Below, piece after piece: positions 53,773 through 62,113 of a stretch of DNA of 64,000 nucleotides. Source of the DNA: UBA4416 sp963422675. Lineage in GTDB: Bacteria > Bacteroidota > Bacteroidia > B-17B0 > Aurantibacillaceae. Positions within the stretch are counted from its first letter, which is position 1. Each line of letters opens with the position of its first letter. The notes beneath the pieces are model-generated. The model was not told the DNA's origin. It saw only the letters and a list, made by a program, of their open reading frames with translations, and made no database searches. Both the position numbers and the translations under genes were made by a program. The DNA lies in assembly GCA_963422675.2 (NCBI GenBank), contig CAXVYS010000031.1, positions 1-64,000 of the forward strand. The letters are read 5' to 3'.

Positions 53773-55277
53773 TATTCAATGATAATTAAAGATGTCAAAC
53801 TATTTAAATATTCTTTGGCGTAATCCAGTTCTCCCTGCGATTCAGCATAGATTGTAAAAAGAAGATCACCAGGCTTTATTTCTATTCCGAGAGGTGCATT
53901 GTATAATACACCTGCGGAAATCGATCCTGGTGCACCTGCCAGCTTAGCAATCCTCGCCAATTGTCGGTTATCAATAGATTTTACGATTCCTGCTGTATCC
54001 GACAATACATTATAAGTGTATTTTGCAAAGATAGGTTCTTTAAAACTTCCTTGGGCCAAACAAATGGCCATGAATTTTTTATATGCTTTGCCACTTTCAA
54101 GAATAGTTTTCGCAACAGATAATTCAGTGCCAGCTGCATATTTCCCTGAAAGCTTAAGTAATGTTGCAGATAAAATAAGGGCACGCTCTTTTAAATCGGT
54201 AGGTGCTTTAGGATCATTTTTAAGTATGGCCAAAACATCCATTGCTTCCAGTGAAGGGCCAATTCCCTTGCCAACTGGCTGAGTCCCGTCTGTAATAACT
54301 ACTTCCACATGAATATGTAGGACTTCGCTAACAGCCTTAAAATAGTATTGCAACTTTAACGCCTCTTCGTTGGTTCTTATTTTAGCAGTAGGCCCCACAG
54401 GAATATCAATAACCACATGAGTTGAACCAGCAGCTGCTTTTTTGGAAAGGACGGAAGCGACCATTTGTCCTGTATTATCTATGTCGAGTGATCTTTCTAT
54501 AGCTATTAGCAAATCATCTGCCGGACTCAAGTTTACAGCACCTCCCCAGGCAAAACAACCTCCTGTAAGAGCAATAGTATTGCGAATTTCTTCATCCGAC
54601 AAATTAACCTTAGTTATGGTTTCCATAGTATCTGATGTCCCAGCAGGGGAAGTAATTGCCCGCGACGACGTTTTAGGAATAATAAGTCCGGCTGCTGCTA
54701 TAATGCTTACAATGATGGGTGTGGTACGATTGCCGGGAAGGCCTCCCACACAATGTTTATCAAAGATCATCTTCCCCTCCCACCTCATAGTTTCTCCTAC
54801 TTCAACCATCGCTTTGGTTAAGGAAGTAATTTCATTTACGGAAAGATTATCACCAGCACAAGAGGCAACAAATGCCGATAGTTCTATATTAGAATAATAA
54901 CCGGCTACGACATCCCGTATAATTTCCCTGTAACCCTGTTCATTGATTTCGTGTCTGTATATTTTGGCTCTTACATGTTTTAGGGAATCGATAGGTTGTA
55001 AGTGTGAAATAGAAATCATATCTCCCTCCTGAACACATAAACGTTTCATGGCTTCTTGCGATAAACTTGTTTCCATTGGTGTAAGTAGATCCGAATGTAC
55101 CATATTTAAAGTTGCAACAATTTTATGATTTTCTTTGTGAACAACGACACGTGTTAGAGCTGTAAAGCCTTCCGCAGAGCAAATAGGATTATCAGCTCTG
55201 ATAAAAATAATATTTTCACGATAGGTACCTATTCCAAGGTCCTTAATTTTCAGAAGGTGAACAAGAGCTTCGTCCAT
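53772..55277 (-). CDS. AMP/thymidine phosphorylase-family enzyme
   Basis: 501 residues, longer than classical thymidine phosphorylase (~440) because of an N-terminal domain (about 1-85) seen in archaeal-type AMP phosphorylases. Core motifs: HCVGGLPGNRTTPIIVSIIA, KTSSRAITSPAGTSDTMETI, ALTGGCFAWGGAVNLSPADD, then the C-terminal DTAGIVKSIDNRQLARIAKL domain. AMP phosphorylases convert a nucleoside 5'-monophosphate and phosphate to free base and ribose-1,5-bisphosphate. Coupled to PRPP synthetase, which can provide AMP or consume ribose phosphates. No RuBisCO or ribose-bisphosphate isomerase gene is visible, so the archaeal AMP pathway is not complete here. Exact substrate undetermined. Confidence 0.88.
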   Translation of the reverse strand: MDEALVHLLKIKDLGIGTYRENIIFIRADNPICSAEGFTALTRVVVHKENHKIVATLNMVHSDLLTPMETSLSQEAMKRLCVQEGDMISISHLQPIDSLKHVRAKIYRHEINEQGYREIIRDVVAGYYSNIELSAFVASCAGDNLSVNEITSLTKAMVEVGETMRWEGKMIFDKHCVGGLPGNRTTPIIVSIIAAAGLIIPKTSSRAITSPAGTSDTMETITKVNLSDEEIRNTIALTGGCFAWGGAVNLSPADDLLIAIERSLDIDNTGQMVASVLSKKAAAGSTHVVIDIPVGPTAKIRTNEEALKLQYYFKAVSEVLHIHVEVVITDGTQPVGKGIGPSLEAMDVLAILKNDPKAPTDLKERALILSATLLKLSGKYAAGTELSVAKTILESGKAYKKFMAICLAQGSFKEPIFAKYTYNVLSDTAGIVKSIDNRQLARIAKLAGAPGSISAGVLYNAPLGIEIKPGDLLFTIYAESQGELDYAKEYLNSLTSLIIIE

Positions 55278-55294
55278 AAGGTTTAATTTAACGT

Positions 55295-56668
55295 TTAAAG
55301 AGTTACAATTTGGTTCAGTTTGGGTATACCCGTATTCCAGTTATACACTTGTTTTATTTTTTCACTTAAGGCGTGTGAAGAATCGTGCTCTCCATGAGTA
55401 ATAAATATTTTAGAAGGCTCATTTTTTAGTTTTGATAACCAGTTAATTAATTCTGATTGATCCGCATGTGCCGACAAGCCTTCAACCATTGCAACAGTAG
55501 CTTTCACTGGCCACAGCTTTCCACGCATTTTTAGTTCTTTGGCGCCATCCAATAAACTTCTCCCACGGGTACCCTCCCCCTGGTATCCAACAAGTAAAAT
55601 AGTTGCGTTAGGATCTCCCAGGTAATGTTCAAAGTAAGACAATACCCTTCCACCGGTTGCCATACCACTGCTGGCAATAATTATTTTAGAAGTTGCTGTA
55701 TTGATGAGTTTTGTTGTTTCACTTTCATTTTGTATCAGCTTAATATCCTGGCTCATTAACACTATTTCTTCGCGTGTTAACTTATGCCATGTAGGATTTT
55801 TGTGGAATACATCAAGTACATGCGATCCCATAGGGCTATCTAAATAAACAGGAATAGACGGGATCTTTTTTTCACGCTTCAGTTGCCATAACAGATACAT
55901 AATTAGCTGACTTCGTTCCACTGCAAAGCTTGGAACAATCATTGTTCCATTACGGGATATGGCCTTATTGATTTCATTTGCCAGTAATTGTTTGGCATTT
56001 GCCGGATGTAACCTATTACCATAAGTGGATTCTATAAAAAGAATATCTGCAGTTTCAGGTTTTTCGGGTTCACGCATCAAAGGGTCTTCCATACGGCCTA
56101 TATCCCCTGAAAAGACGAAGAGTTTATGACCAATTTTTAATTCTATAAAACAGGCGCCCAATATATGTCCATTATAGCGAAATCGGAAGGAGGTATGGGC
56201 ATCTATATCTATCCATTGGGAAAGAGGTTTTGGATACAACAAAGGGAAAACGGCTTCAGCCTCTTTAGTATCATATAAAGGTTTTGCGGGTTTGTGTTTA
56301 CTATAATGATACCGGTTTGCCCGCTCAGCATCTTCTTCCTGAATTTTTGCGCTGTCCAGTAATATGAGCCTGGCTATTTCAATAGTAGGTGAGGTAGCAT
56401 AAATAACCCCTTTAAAACCTTGTTTTACCAGTAGTGGTAAATAACCGACATGATCTAAATGTCCGTGTGTAAGCAAGACAACATCGATGGATGACGCATC
56501 TATGGGAAGGTTTTGCCAATTAAGTAAACGCAATTCCTTTAACCCCTGAAATAAACCGCAGTCTACCAGTATTTTTTTATCTGCTGTTTCAATCAGGTAC
56601 TTTGATCCTGTTACAGTTCCTGATGCACCCAAAAAACTGATCTTTATATGATTATTTTCCCGTTTCAT
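55295..56668 (-). CDS. metallo-beta-lactamase/beta-CASP RNase-like exonuclease
   Basis: 457 residues. The metal-binding HxHxDH motif is THGHLDH (His68, His70, Asp72, His73), with further ligands in HILGACF and the GDIGR segment. Beta-CASP region about 215-390 (ESTYGNRLH, IVPSFAVERSQLIMYLLWQL, SSGMATGGRVLSY) and a C-terminal LSAHADQSEL and ITHGEHDSS motifs. This is the CPSF73-like/YSH1-type layout, active on RNA. Overlaps the ATP-cone gene by 17 bases. Probably an RNA-processing enzyme of the stress island. Confidence 0.9.
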   Translation of the reverse strand: MKRENNHIKISFLGASGTVTGSKYLIETADKKILVDCGLFQGLKELRLLNWQNLPIDASSIDVVLLTHGHLDHVGYLPLLVKQGFKGVIYATSPTIEIARLILLDSAKIQEEDAERANRYHYSKHKPAKPLYDTKEAEAVFPLLYPKPLSQWIDIDAHTSFRFRYNGHILGACFIELKIGHKLFVFSGDIGRMEDPLMREPEKPETADILFIESTYGNRLHPANAKQLLANEINKAISRNGTMIVPSFAVERSQLIMYLLWQLKREKKIPSIPVYLDSPMGSHVLDVFHKNPTWHKLTREEIVLMSQDIKLIQNESETTKLINTATSKIIIASSGMATGGRVLSYFEHYLGDPNATILLVGYQGEGTRGRSLLDGAKELKMRGKLWPVKATVAMVEGLSAHADQSELINWLSKLKNEPSKIFITHGEHDSSHALSEKIKQVYNWNTGIPKLNQIVTL

Positions 56669-57512
56669 CGTTTATTAAATATTGGCATAATTGTTTTGCT
56701 TCTTTCATAACAGTACGAATGCGGCTGTTCTTTATACCTGCCGCTTCCAACAATGGTTCATTATTATAGATCTCTTTGCATAACACAATTTTCTTATCCA
56801 GAAGGCGCTGCTTTTCCACTTTCGTTAAGGATGTAAGGCAGGTCACCGGATATAATCCCAATCTATCGACACGGTCTTTAAGTCCTGATTTTATAGGATA
56901 ATCCCAACCTAAAAGCGTCAAGCCAGCACAAGTCCCATAAAGTATGGCATCAACAGAGAATCGTGTATTGGTGACTACCCACCCGCTCATCGTTTTAGTT
57001 TTGTACTCCGGATTTTTGAGCCATTGCGCTTCCACATCCTTAAACCTGGATTGGATGTACAAAGGAATTTGTACATCACTGAATTTACCACGCTGATTGT
57101 GGTATTTACATTCAATCATGTATAAATGATCGTCTTTTTCAGCTATAACATCTATTTCATGTGAGACACATTTTCCTTGTACGATTTTATCAACCATCGT
57201 CTTATACCCTTCAACATTTAATATTTCAGCAATAAATTTTTCAAAAGGAAATCCCGAAGGCCCCAGCTCCATAATTGCCTGTTTAAGATGGTAGCGGGCT
57301 GCCATGTGTCGAGATTCCCCTCTTAAAAAATCAAATGCCATACGGTAAATTTTTTTAGTGGATATGCCTTCATAAAGGTTTGAATCAATCTCTTTCAAAA
57401 CAGTATCAATTTTTTCAGTTGTTGCACCAGCAAGACTTAATGACTTTCTGAGCTTGTCTTCCGAAAATTTACTTTTTTCGCCGGAAGCTTTAGTTATAAA
57501 TATATCTTTCAT
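56652..57512 (-). CDS. ATP-cone domain fused to a restriction-endonuclease-fold nuclease
   Basis: 286 residues. The N-terminal ~95 residues match the ATP-cone: ITKASGEKSKFSEDKLRKSL, IYEGIST-like (SNLYEGISTKKIYRMAFDFL) and YHLKQAIMEL. Residues about 100-200 carry a PD-(D/E)xK-like nuclease core: FEKFIAEILNVEGY, HEIDVIAEKDDHLYMIECKYH (catalytic Asp, Glu and Lys). The C-terminal ~80 residues (LGLYPVTCLTSLTKVEKQRL) include a helical segment. ATP cones sense adenine nucleotides; linked here to a DNA- or RNA-cutting domain beside AMP phosphorylase and PRPP synthetase, suggesting nucleotide-controlled cleavage. Inference. Confidence 0.85.
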   Translation of the reverse strand: MKDIFITKASGEKSKFSEDKLRKSLSLAGATTEKIDTVLKEIDSNLYEGISTKKIYRMAFDFLRGESRHMAARYHLKQAIMELGPSGFPFEKFIAEILNVEGYKTMVDKIVQGKCVSHEIDVIAEKDDHLYMIECKYHNQRGKFSDVQIPLYIQSRFKDVEAQWLKNPEYKTKTMSGWVVTNTRFSVDAILYGTCAGLTLLGWDYPIKSGLKDRVDRLGLYPVTCLTSLTKVEKQRLLDKKIVLCKEIYNNEPLLEAAGIKNSRIRTVMKEAKQLCQYLINDETGK

Positions 57513-57569
57513 GTTTTTTTGCGTTGTCTTTCTAGGCTTGTATTTTGTTTCAAGAGATATGTGTCATCT

Positions 57570-58379
57570 TTATGCTACCCTTTTAATTCTTAAATTATAT
57601 ATCAATAGCACAAAACTAAATACAGCAAGGGCTGTCATCATACATACAACCACATAATTTGTAATCACGCCTCTCCAAATCATGAAAAGCGTTAAAGTAA
57701 TAATGGTTATATCCATAAAGATGAAAAATGTCAGGAAAGCAGGGGCTAAAATAAAAGCCAGTTTTTTTTTCTGTAATAGCATAATTCCTGTGATAAAAAT
57801 TCCGGGCAACAAAAAGGATAAATCCAATACATGAACCGGATTTGTAAAAAGGCCTGACTCTCTTACGCTGGAAGGCAAAGTGAAATTAATAGTAGCCGGA
57901 ATAATTTCGGATAGCCAGAAGATATAAAATAAAACCGGCATTATGAGGAAGTAAATTGCTATTATTTTAACAACGTGTAAATTGATAGTATTTATAATAT
58001 GCCTGGCTCTGTATGAATAAAAAAAATAAAATAGTAAGTAAGTAGACAAACTAAGTATGATGCAATACAGTATAAAAAAAATATTAAAATGGATATCAAA
58101 ACAATAGATCAGATATGTATAAACGATGTACAAAAGACAACCTGCCCAGAGCAAATGAGCATATGACTTTTTATAGAATGAGCATACGGATATAATTAGA
58201 AAAGAGGGAGCAACTATAATCAGATTTATGAAATCCTGAGATCTGCACTGAACTTGCCATTCTCCGCTTTCGGCTTCATAAAAGTCTGGCATAAAAAGGC
58301 CTACAAAACTTGTCAGGAAAATTAGGATAGCTGTTATAAATGATAACGTCAATATAATAGTTCTATATCTATCTTTCAT
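57570..58379 (-). CDS. multi-spanning membrane protein of unknown function
   Basis: 269 residues from the ATG at 58379 (MKDRYRTII); an in-frame ATG at 58388 would add three residues but sits close to the -7 box. About eight hydrophobic segments cover most of the protein (for example LTLSFITAILIFLTSFVGLF, FILYCIILSLSTYLLFYFFY, ILAPAFLTFFIFMDITIITL). A single conserved-looking loop (ESGEWQVQCRSQDFI) faces out or in. No family recognised. It is separated by 58 bases from the ATP-cone gene and may be transcribed with it. Confidence 0.65.
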   Translation of the reverse strand: MKDRYRTIILTLSFITAILIFLTSFVGLFMPDFYEAESGEWQVQCRSQDFINLIIVAPSFLIISVCSFYKKSYAHLLWAGCLLYIVYTYLIYCFDIHFNIFFILYCIILSLSTYLLFYFFYSYRARHIINTINLHVVKIIAIYFLIMPVLFYIFWLSEIIPATINFTLPSSVRESGLFTNPVHVLDLSFLLPGIFITGIMLLQKKKLAFILAPAFLTFFIFMDITIITLTLFMIWRGVITNYVVVCMMTALAVFSFVLLIYNLRIKRVA

Positions 58380-58396
58380 TTGTATCATAATACAAA

Positions 58397-58404
58397 CAAA
58401 TTTA
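58397..58404 (-). promoter_or_regulatory. -7 promoter element before the membrane protein gene
   Basis: TAAATTTG on the minus strand, exact TAnnTTTG. It leaves only eight bases to the upstream ATG but 17 to the ATG at 58379, supporting the latter start. Confidence 0.4.
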
Positions 58405-58478
58405 TGAGTAGTTATGTCGGTAAAGTATGATGAAAGCCTCGTGAGCGGATGATTTTTATCAGGTTTTCTTACAAACGT

Positions 58479-59213
58479 CTAATTACAAATCGTTTTCAGA
58501 AGCGTGATAACACCCGTTATAAAAATCAATATCAGTACAACATATTTAAATTGTGTCTGAGAAATGAAATTCAATATTTTTTTACCTGCAAGCGTTCCTA
58601 TAACACTTACAATCAACAAAACAGGAACTAAATATAAGTCGTGTTTGTGCATATAACCGTTTGAAAAATAAACAACACTCCTGCTGAAATCTATTCCCAG
58701 ATCTATGATAGCTGATGTAGCAATAAACACATCTTTCTCCAGATTAAAAGCCGCCAGGGTTAGCCCTCTGATTGCCCCTCCTGTTCCTAATAACCCGGCA
58801 GTAATGCCAGATAAAGCACCTCCACTAACGGAGTTAAATAATGTTGGTTTTAATTTCAGATTTTTAAAAATCATTAATATTAAACTGATACCAAGAAGGA
58901 AAACAGAAAGAGAAATTTCTAACAATTTACTATTAAAATAGTTGCTTAGAAAAGACCCCAGGATAACAAATAAAACAGCAGGTATACCTATAGTTATAAT
59001 AAGTTTTTTATCAAAACCCTTTCTAAAAAGAGCAATTTTAGAAATATTACTTGATAAATGAAATAAAGCTGTTATACCAAGAACAGAATGAAAATCGAAA
59101 AAGAAGCCGGCAATTGGCACAAAGAAAAGCGAGGAGCCAAATCCTCCGATCGTTCCCAACACTTCAGCAAGAAGTGCTAATAAAACAAAATAAACTAATT
59201 TTTCTAAGTCCAT
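58479..59213 (-). CDS. TSUP-family (TauE/SafE) sulfite/sulfonate exporter-like permease
   Basis: 244 residues, eight membrane segments. Family features: GTIGGFGSSLFFVPIAGFFF opening, GISLILMIFKNLKLKP linker, SGGALSGITAGLLGTGGAIR repeat (the second GG-type half), and LIFITGVITLLKTIC end. TSUP proteins move sulfite, sulfonates or similar organic anions. It starts two bases after the stop of a 57-residue gene and belongs to the Mla/USP operon. Substrate not readable. Confidence 0.85.
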   Translation of the reverse strand: MDLEKLVYFVLLALLAEVLGTIGGFGSSLFFVPIAGFFFDFHSVLGITALFHLSSNISKIALFRKGFDKKLIITIGIPAVLFVILGSFLSNYFNSKLLEISLSVFLLGISLILMIFKNLKLKPTLFNSVSGGALSGITAGLLGTGGAIRGLTLAAFNLEKDVFIATSAIIDLGIDFSRSVVYFSNGYMHKHDLYLVPVLLIVSVIGTLAGKKILNFISQTQFKYVVLILIFITGVITLLKTICN

Positions 59214-59215
59214 TG

Positions 59216-59389
59216 TTATCTGTTTTCGGGTGGCTTGTCTTTTCCATATTTGATAGCAAGTTTAATGCTCTCAGACATATCGCGGCATTGGCAATTCTTT
59301 TGATGTTCCAAGTGCCAGGTCACTCTTTCCTCAAATGTAGCGTTTTTAGGCATGATATGTTTTGAATGCCACTCTTTATTTAGTTTCAT
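59216..59389 (-). CDS. 57-residue His/Cys-containing small protein
   Basis: ATG at 59389, stop TAA at 59216-59218. The product begins MKLNKEWHSKHIMPKNATFE and has a WHLEHQKNCQCRDM core: two His and a CxC that could bind metal. Ends KDKPPENR. It overlaps the last 14 bases of the MlaD-like gene and ends two bases before the TSUP start, so it is a translationally coupled operon member. No signal peptide. I recall similar W-H-x-x-H...CxCR small proteins near Bacteroidota stress genes, but cannot confirm a named family. Confidence 0.65.
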   Translation of the reverse strand: MKLNKEWHSKHIMPKNATFEERVTWHLEHQKNCQCRDMSESIKLAIKYGKDKPPENR

Positions 59390-60338
59390 TTTTCTTTTTA
59401 ATTTTTTTGAAATATTTTTTAAACGGCCATGAGTATTTTAAGGCTTCCATATTTTCATTAAAATTTTTAGCTCCCTTATCAATACTTTTAATGCCATTAT
59501 TTACATTGTAGATAAAGCTTGTATCATTCAATAAAACACCTACTGAACCTTGTCCCTGTTTAAGTCGTTTAATAATGTGAGAAATATCGCCTGTAATGAT
59601 AGCAGCGCTATCACTCACTTTCTGAAGATTTATAATAGTTTGATATATTCCTGATGAGAACGAGGTATCTGTTATCAGTGCCCCAATACTGCCTTTTCCG
59701 TTCTTTATATGATCTGTTATTCCTTTTAAATTACCTGTTACAGACAGGGCCTGATTACTCATCAATTTTATATTTACAACCGATGTTTTCAGGTTTCCTG
59801 CAACTACGGTATCCATAAGTAAGCTCCAAAGATTATTTTTACCATTAATTTTGTCCGTAATTGTTCTTAAGTTATAAGAAATAACTTTTACATTTTCATT
59901 TGTGGCATCTAATGTTCTTAACATTTCATCCTGTTCAATAGGATTTAATGTTTGTAATACATCATTTTCATGAACACTCGTAGAAGGAGGAGAAACTGAA
60001 TTTATATTCACTAGTTTATTACCCATTAAGCCATCTGTTCCAACACTTGCCATGGCATTTTTTTTGATATATGGTTGGATCTTTTTTTCTAATAACATCA
60101 CTACATTCACAGTCGAATCATTTATGATGTCAACTGATTGAACAGTCCCAATATCAATGCCCGCAAAACGCACATTGTTTCCTTTCATCAATCCATTTAC
60201 ATCATGGAATTTTGCCACTATTTTGAATGTATTGCCAAACAGATTTTGCTTGGTGCCAATAAAGTAGAGGGAGGCAATTAGCAATAGAGTACCAATTGTA
60301 ACAAATAGACCGAGCTTTGTATTTTTAGAATTCTCCAT
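59376..60338 (-). CDS. mlaD: MlaD-family lipid transport protein (MCE domain)
   Basis: 320 residues. Single N-terminal membrane anchor (about 9-28, KLGLFVTIGTLLLIASLYFI), one MCE domain (about 38-120: DVNGLMKGNNVRFAGIDIGT and GTDGLMGNKLVNINSVS), and a long C-terminal helical tail (about 130-320) with GKGSIGALITDTSF and GQGSVGVLLNDTSF repeats. MCE proteins form periplasmic rings that pass phospholipids between membranes with an ABC transporter. Nine bases downstream of the ATPase gene. The symbol is by family resemblance. Confidence 0.88.
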   Translation of the reverse strand: MENSKNTKLGLFVTIGTLLLIASLYFIGTKQNLFGNTFKIVAKFHDVNGLMKGNNVRFAGIDIGTVQSVDIINDSTVNVVMLLEKKIQPYIKKNAMASVGTDGLMGNKLVNINSVSPPSTSVHENDVLQTLNPIEQDEMLRTLDATNENVKVISYNLRTITDKINGKNNLWSLLMDTVVAGNLKTSVVNIKLMSNQALSVTGNLKGITDHIKNGKGSIGALITDTSFSSGIYQTIINLQKVSDSAAIITGDISHIIKRLKQGQGSVGVLLNDTSFIYNVNNGIKSIDKGAKNFNENMEALKYSWPFKKYFKKIKKKNETK

Positions 60339-60347
60339 TGTAATTAG

Positions 60348-61124
60348 TTATTCAAAAAATGGTTTGATTTTAATATCTTTTGAGTTTTTTAATTTTTCAT
60401 AATTTCCTTGAGTATTACATTGTCCATCGAGCAATAGAATAATTCTGTCTGAAGTAATTTTGACACAATTCATATCATGTGAAATAATAATAGAAGAGGT
60501 ATTGTATTTTTTAGCCAGTTCCCGCATGAGATTACTTATCTCAGTGCCGGTTATTGGGTCAAGGCCGGCAGTGGGCTCGTCATATAAAATGATTTCCGGT
60601 TTAAGGATCAACGTTCTTGCCAGTGCAATTCGTTTTTTCATTCCTCCTGAAAGTTCTGATGGATTCAGGTCAATAGTATGTTCAAGTCCGACATTTATAA
60701 GGACTTCTAGAACCTTTGTGTTTAACTCTTCCTTTGAAAATTTCCCCGAATGCCTTCTTAAAGAAAATTCTAGATTCTCTCTAACCGTCATGGAATCGTA
60801 TAGCGCATTACTTTGAAATAGGAATCCTACTTTGGCCCGAATCTTATCAAGTTCCTCCTGATCAATATCTGGAATATTTTTCCCTAAAACTTTTATGCTG
60901 CCTTTATCAGGTTTAATAAGGCCTATAATACACTTTATCAGAACTGATTTTCCAGAACCAGATTTTCCAAGAACTACTAAATTCTCACCTTTATTCAAAT
61001 CCAGATTAATATTTTTTAGTACATGGTTATTACCGAATGACTTATACACATTTCTTAATTGTATTACAGGTTCGTCTTCCGTAACAAATTCTTTTTGTGG
61101 CTGTATATTTGTTTCTGTAATCAT
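60348..61124 (-). CDS. mlaF: MlaF-type ABC transporter ATPase
   Basis: 258 residues. Walker A LGKSGSGKSV, Q-loop FLFQSNAL, signature LSGGMKKRIALART, Walker B IILYDEPTAGLDP and H-loop ISHDMNC all present. The ATG overlaps the MlaE stop as ATGA (61121-61124), a textbook coupling. Provides energy for lipid trafficking with the adjacent permease and MCE protein. N-terminal ~20 residues (ETNIQPQKEFVTED) extend the family core. Confidence 0.93.
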   Translation of the reverse strand: MITETNIQPQKEFVTEDEPVIQLRNVYKSFGNNHVLKNINLDLNKGENLVVLGKSGSGKSVLIKCIIGLIKPDKGSIKVLGKNIPDIDQEELDKIRAKVGFLFQSNALYDSMTVRENLEFSLRRHSGKFSKEELNTKVLEVLINVGLEHTIDLNPSELSGGMKKRIALARTLILKPEIILYDEPTAGLDPITGTEISNLMRELAKKYNTSSIIISHDMNCVKITSDRIILLLDGQCNTQGNYEKLKNSKDIKIKPFFE

Positions 61125-61888
61125 GTCAGTTTTAAAAGATCTGTTATTTGAACCGCAACTAGATCAAGAATGAATACAAGTAGCGAAGAAATAACAACCG
61201 CTGAATTTGCCGACCGGCCAACGCCCTCGGTACCTTTACTTGAATTATATCCTTTATAACAACCAACCAGACCAATAGCAAAACCAAACAAAAAAGTTTT
61301 GGCAATGGAAGGGATAACATCGCCAAAGGAAAGTGTATTAAACACCTGATTCCAAAACAGATCCCAGCTTACCACGCCTCGTATATTTGTTCCTAAATAA
61401 CTACCATAAAGGGAAATGGTATCAGCTAATACAACAAGGATTGGAATCATTAAAGTAGTTGCCATTACCCTTGTCACTATTAAGTACTTAAATGGATTTG
61501 TCCCAGAAACTTCCATGGCATCGATTTGTTCAGTTACTTTCATAGAACCGAGCTCCGCGCCAATACCACTGCCAATTTTACCCGCGCAAATAAGTGCGGT
61601 AATTACAGGAGCAATTTCACGAACCAACGAAACCGATACCATTTTAGGAAGCCATGCTTCGGCTCCAAATTCAACCAATGTTGGTCGTGATTGTATGGTA
61701 ATTACCAACCCCATAATAAAGGCTGTAATGATAACAAGTGGAACAGATTTGTAGCCGATATAATAACATTGCCGCATTAATTCGGAAAACTCATACCGTG
61801 GCTTAGAAGCTTCTTTAAAAAACCTGACTGTAAATCTGGAGATATCACCAGCTTCAGACAAAAAATTATTTAAAATTTTAGTATTCAT
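61121..61888 (-). CDS. mlaE: MlaE-family permease
   Basis: 255 residues from the ATG at 61888 (MNTKILNN), which overlaps the upstream gene's TGA as ATGA; the longer start at 61933 would overlap it further and lacks this coupling. Five or so membrane segments with GYKSVPLVIITAFIMGLVIT, the Glu-rich PVITALICAGKIGSGIGAEL block, AMEVSGTNPFKYLIVTRVMA, and FGFAIGLVGCYKGYNSSKGT typical of the family. Works with MlaF and the MCE protein. Confidence 0.93.
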   Translation of the reverse strand: MNTKILNNFLSEAGDISRFTVRFFKEASKPRYEFSELMRQCYYIGYKSVPLVIITAFIMGLVITIQSRPTLVEFGAEAWLPKMVSVSLVREIAPVITALICAGKIGSGIGAELGSMKVTEQIDAMEVSGTNPFKYLIVTRVMATTLMIPILVVLADTISLYGSYLGTNIRGVVSWDLFWNQVFNTLSFGDVIPSIAKTFLFGFAIGLVGCYKGYNSSKGTEGVGRSANSAVVISSLLVFILDLVAVQITDLLKLT

Positions 61889-62091
61889 TTGATAGTCGAC
61901 TTCATTTTTTTGATCCACAGGTAAATAATCCATATAGCTGTTATCGTACAGAAACCCGTTATATATGGAAGGTAAGTCTTCAGATACTCATAAAAGCATA
62001 AACCGGCTATGATTCCGAAAGAGAAGACACATAATTTAAACAGGATTAACTGCGCATTGGACCAGGTTGTATTTATAAATAGAAATTTCAT
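61885..62091 (-). CDS. 68-residue membrane protein heading the Mla genes
   Basis: Two hydrophobic segments (about 14-35 and 43-60, LILFKLCVFSFGIIAGLCFY and ITGFCTITAIWIIYLWI) and a Lys-rich tail (KKMKSTIK). Small membrane protein without family recognition. Stop overlaps the MlaE ATG by four bases and the start is 22 bases after the USP gene. Its steady position suggests an accessory subunit or a small assembly factor for the transporter. Confidence 0.7.
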   Translation of the reverse strand: MKFLFINTTWSNAQLILFKLCVFSFGIIAGLCFYEYLKTYLPYITGFCTITAIWIIYLWIKKMKSTIK

Positions 62092-62113
62092 ATTCGTTAG
62101 TTTAAATTGCTTA

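Noticed and set aside
53772..55277. complete archaeal-type AMP-to-RuBisCO pathway
   Set aside because: No isomerase or RuBisCO gene in the window; only the phosphorylase and PRPP synthetase are supported.
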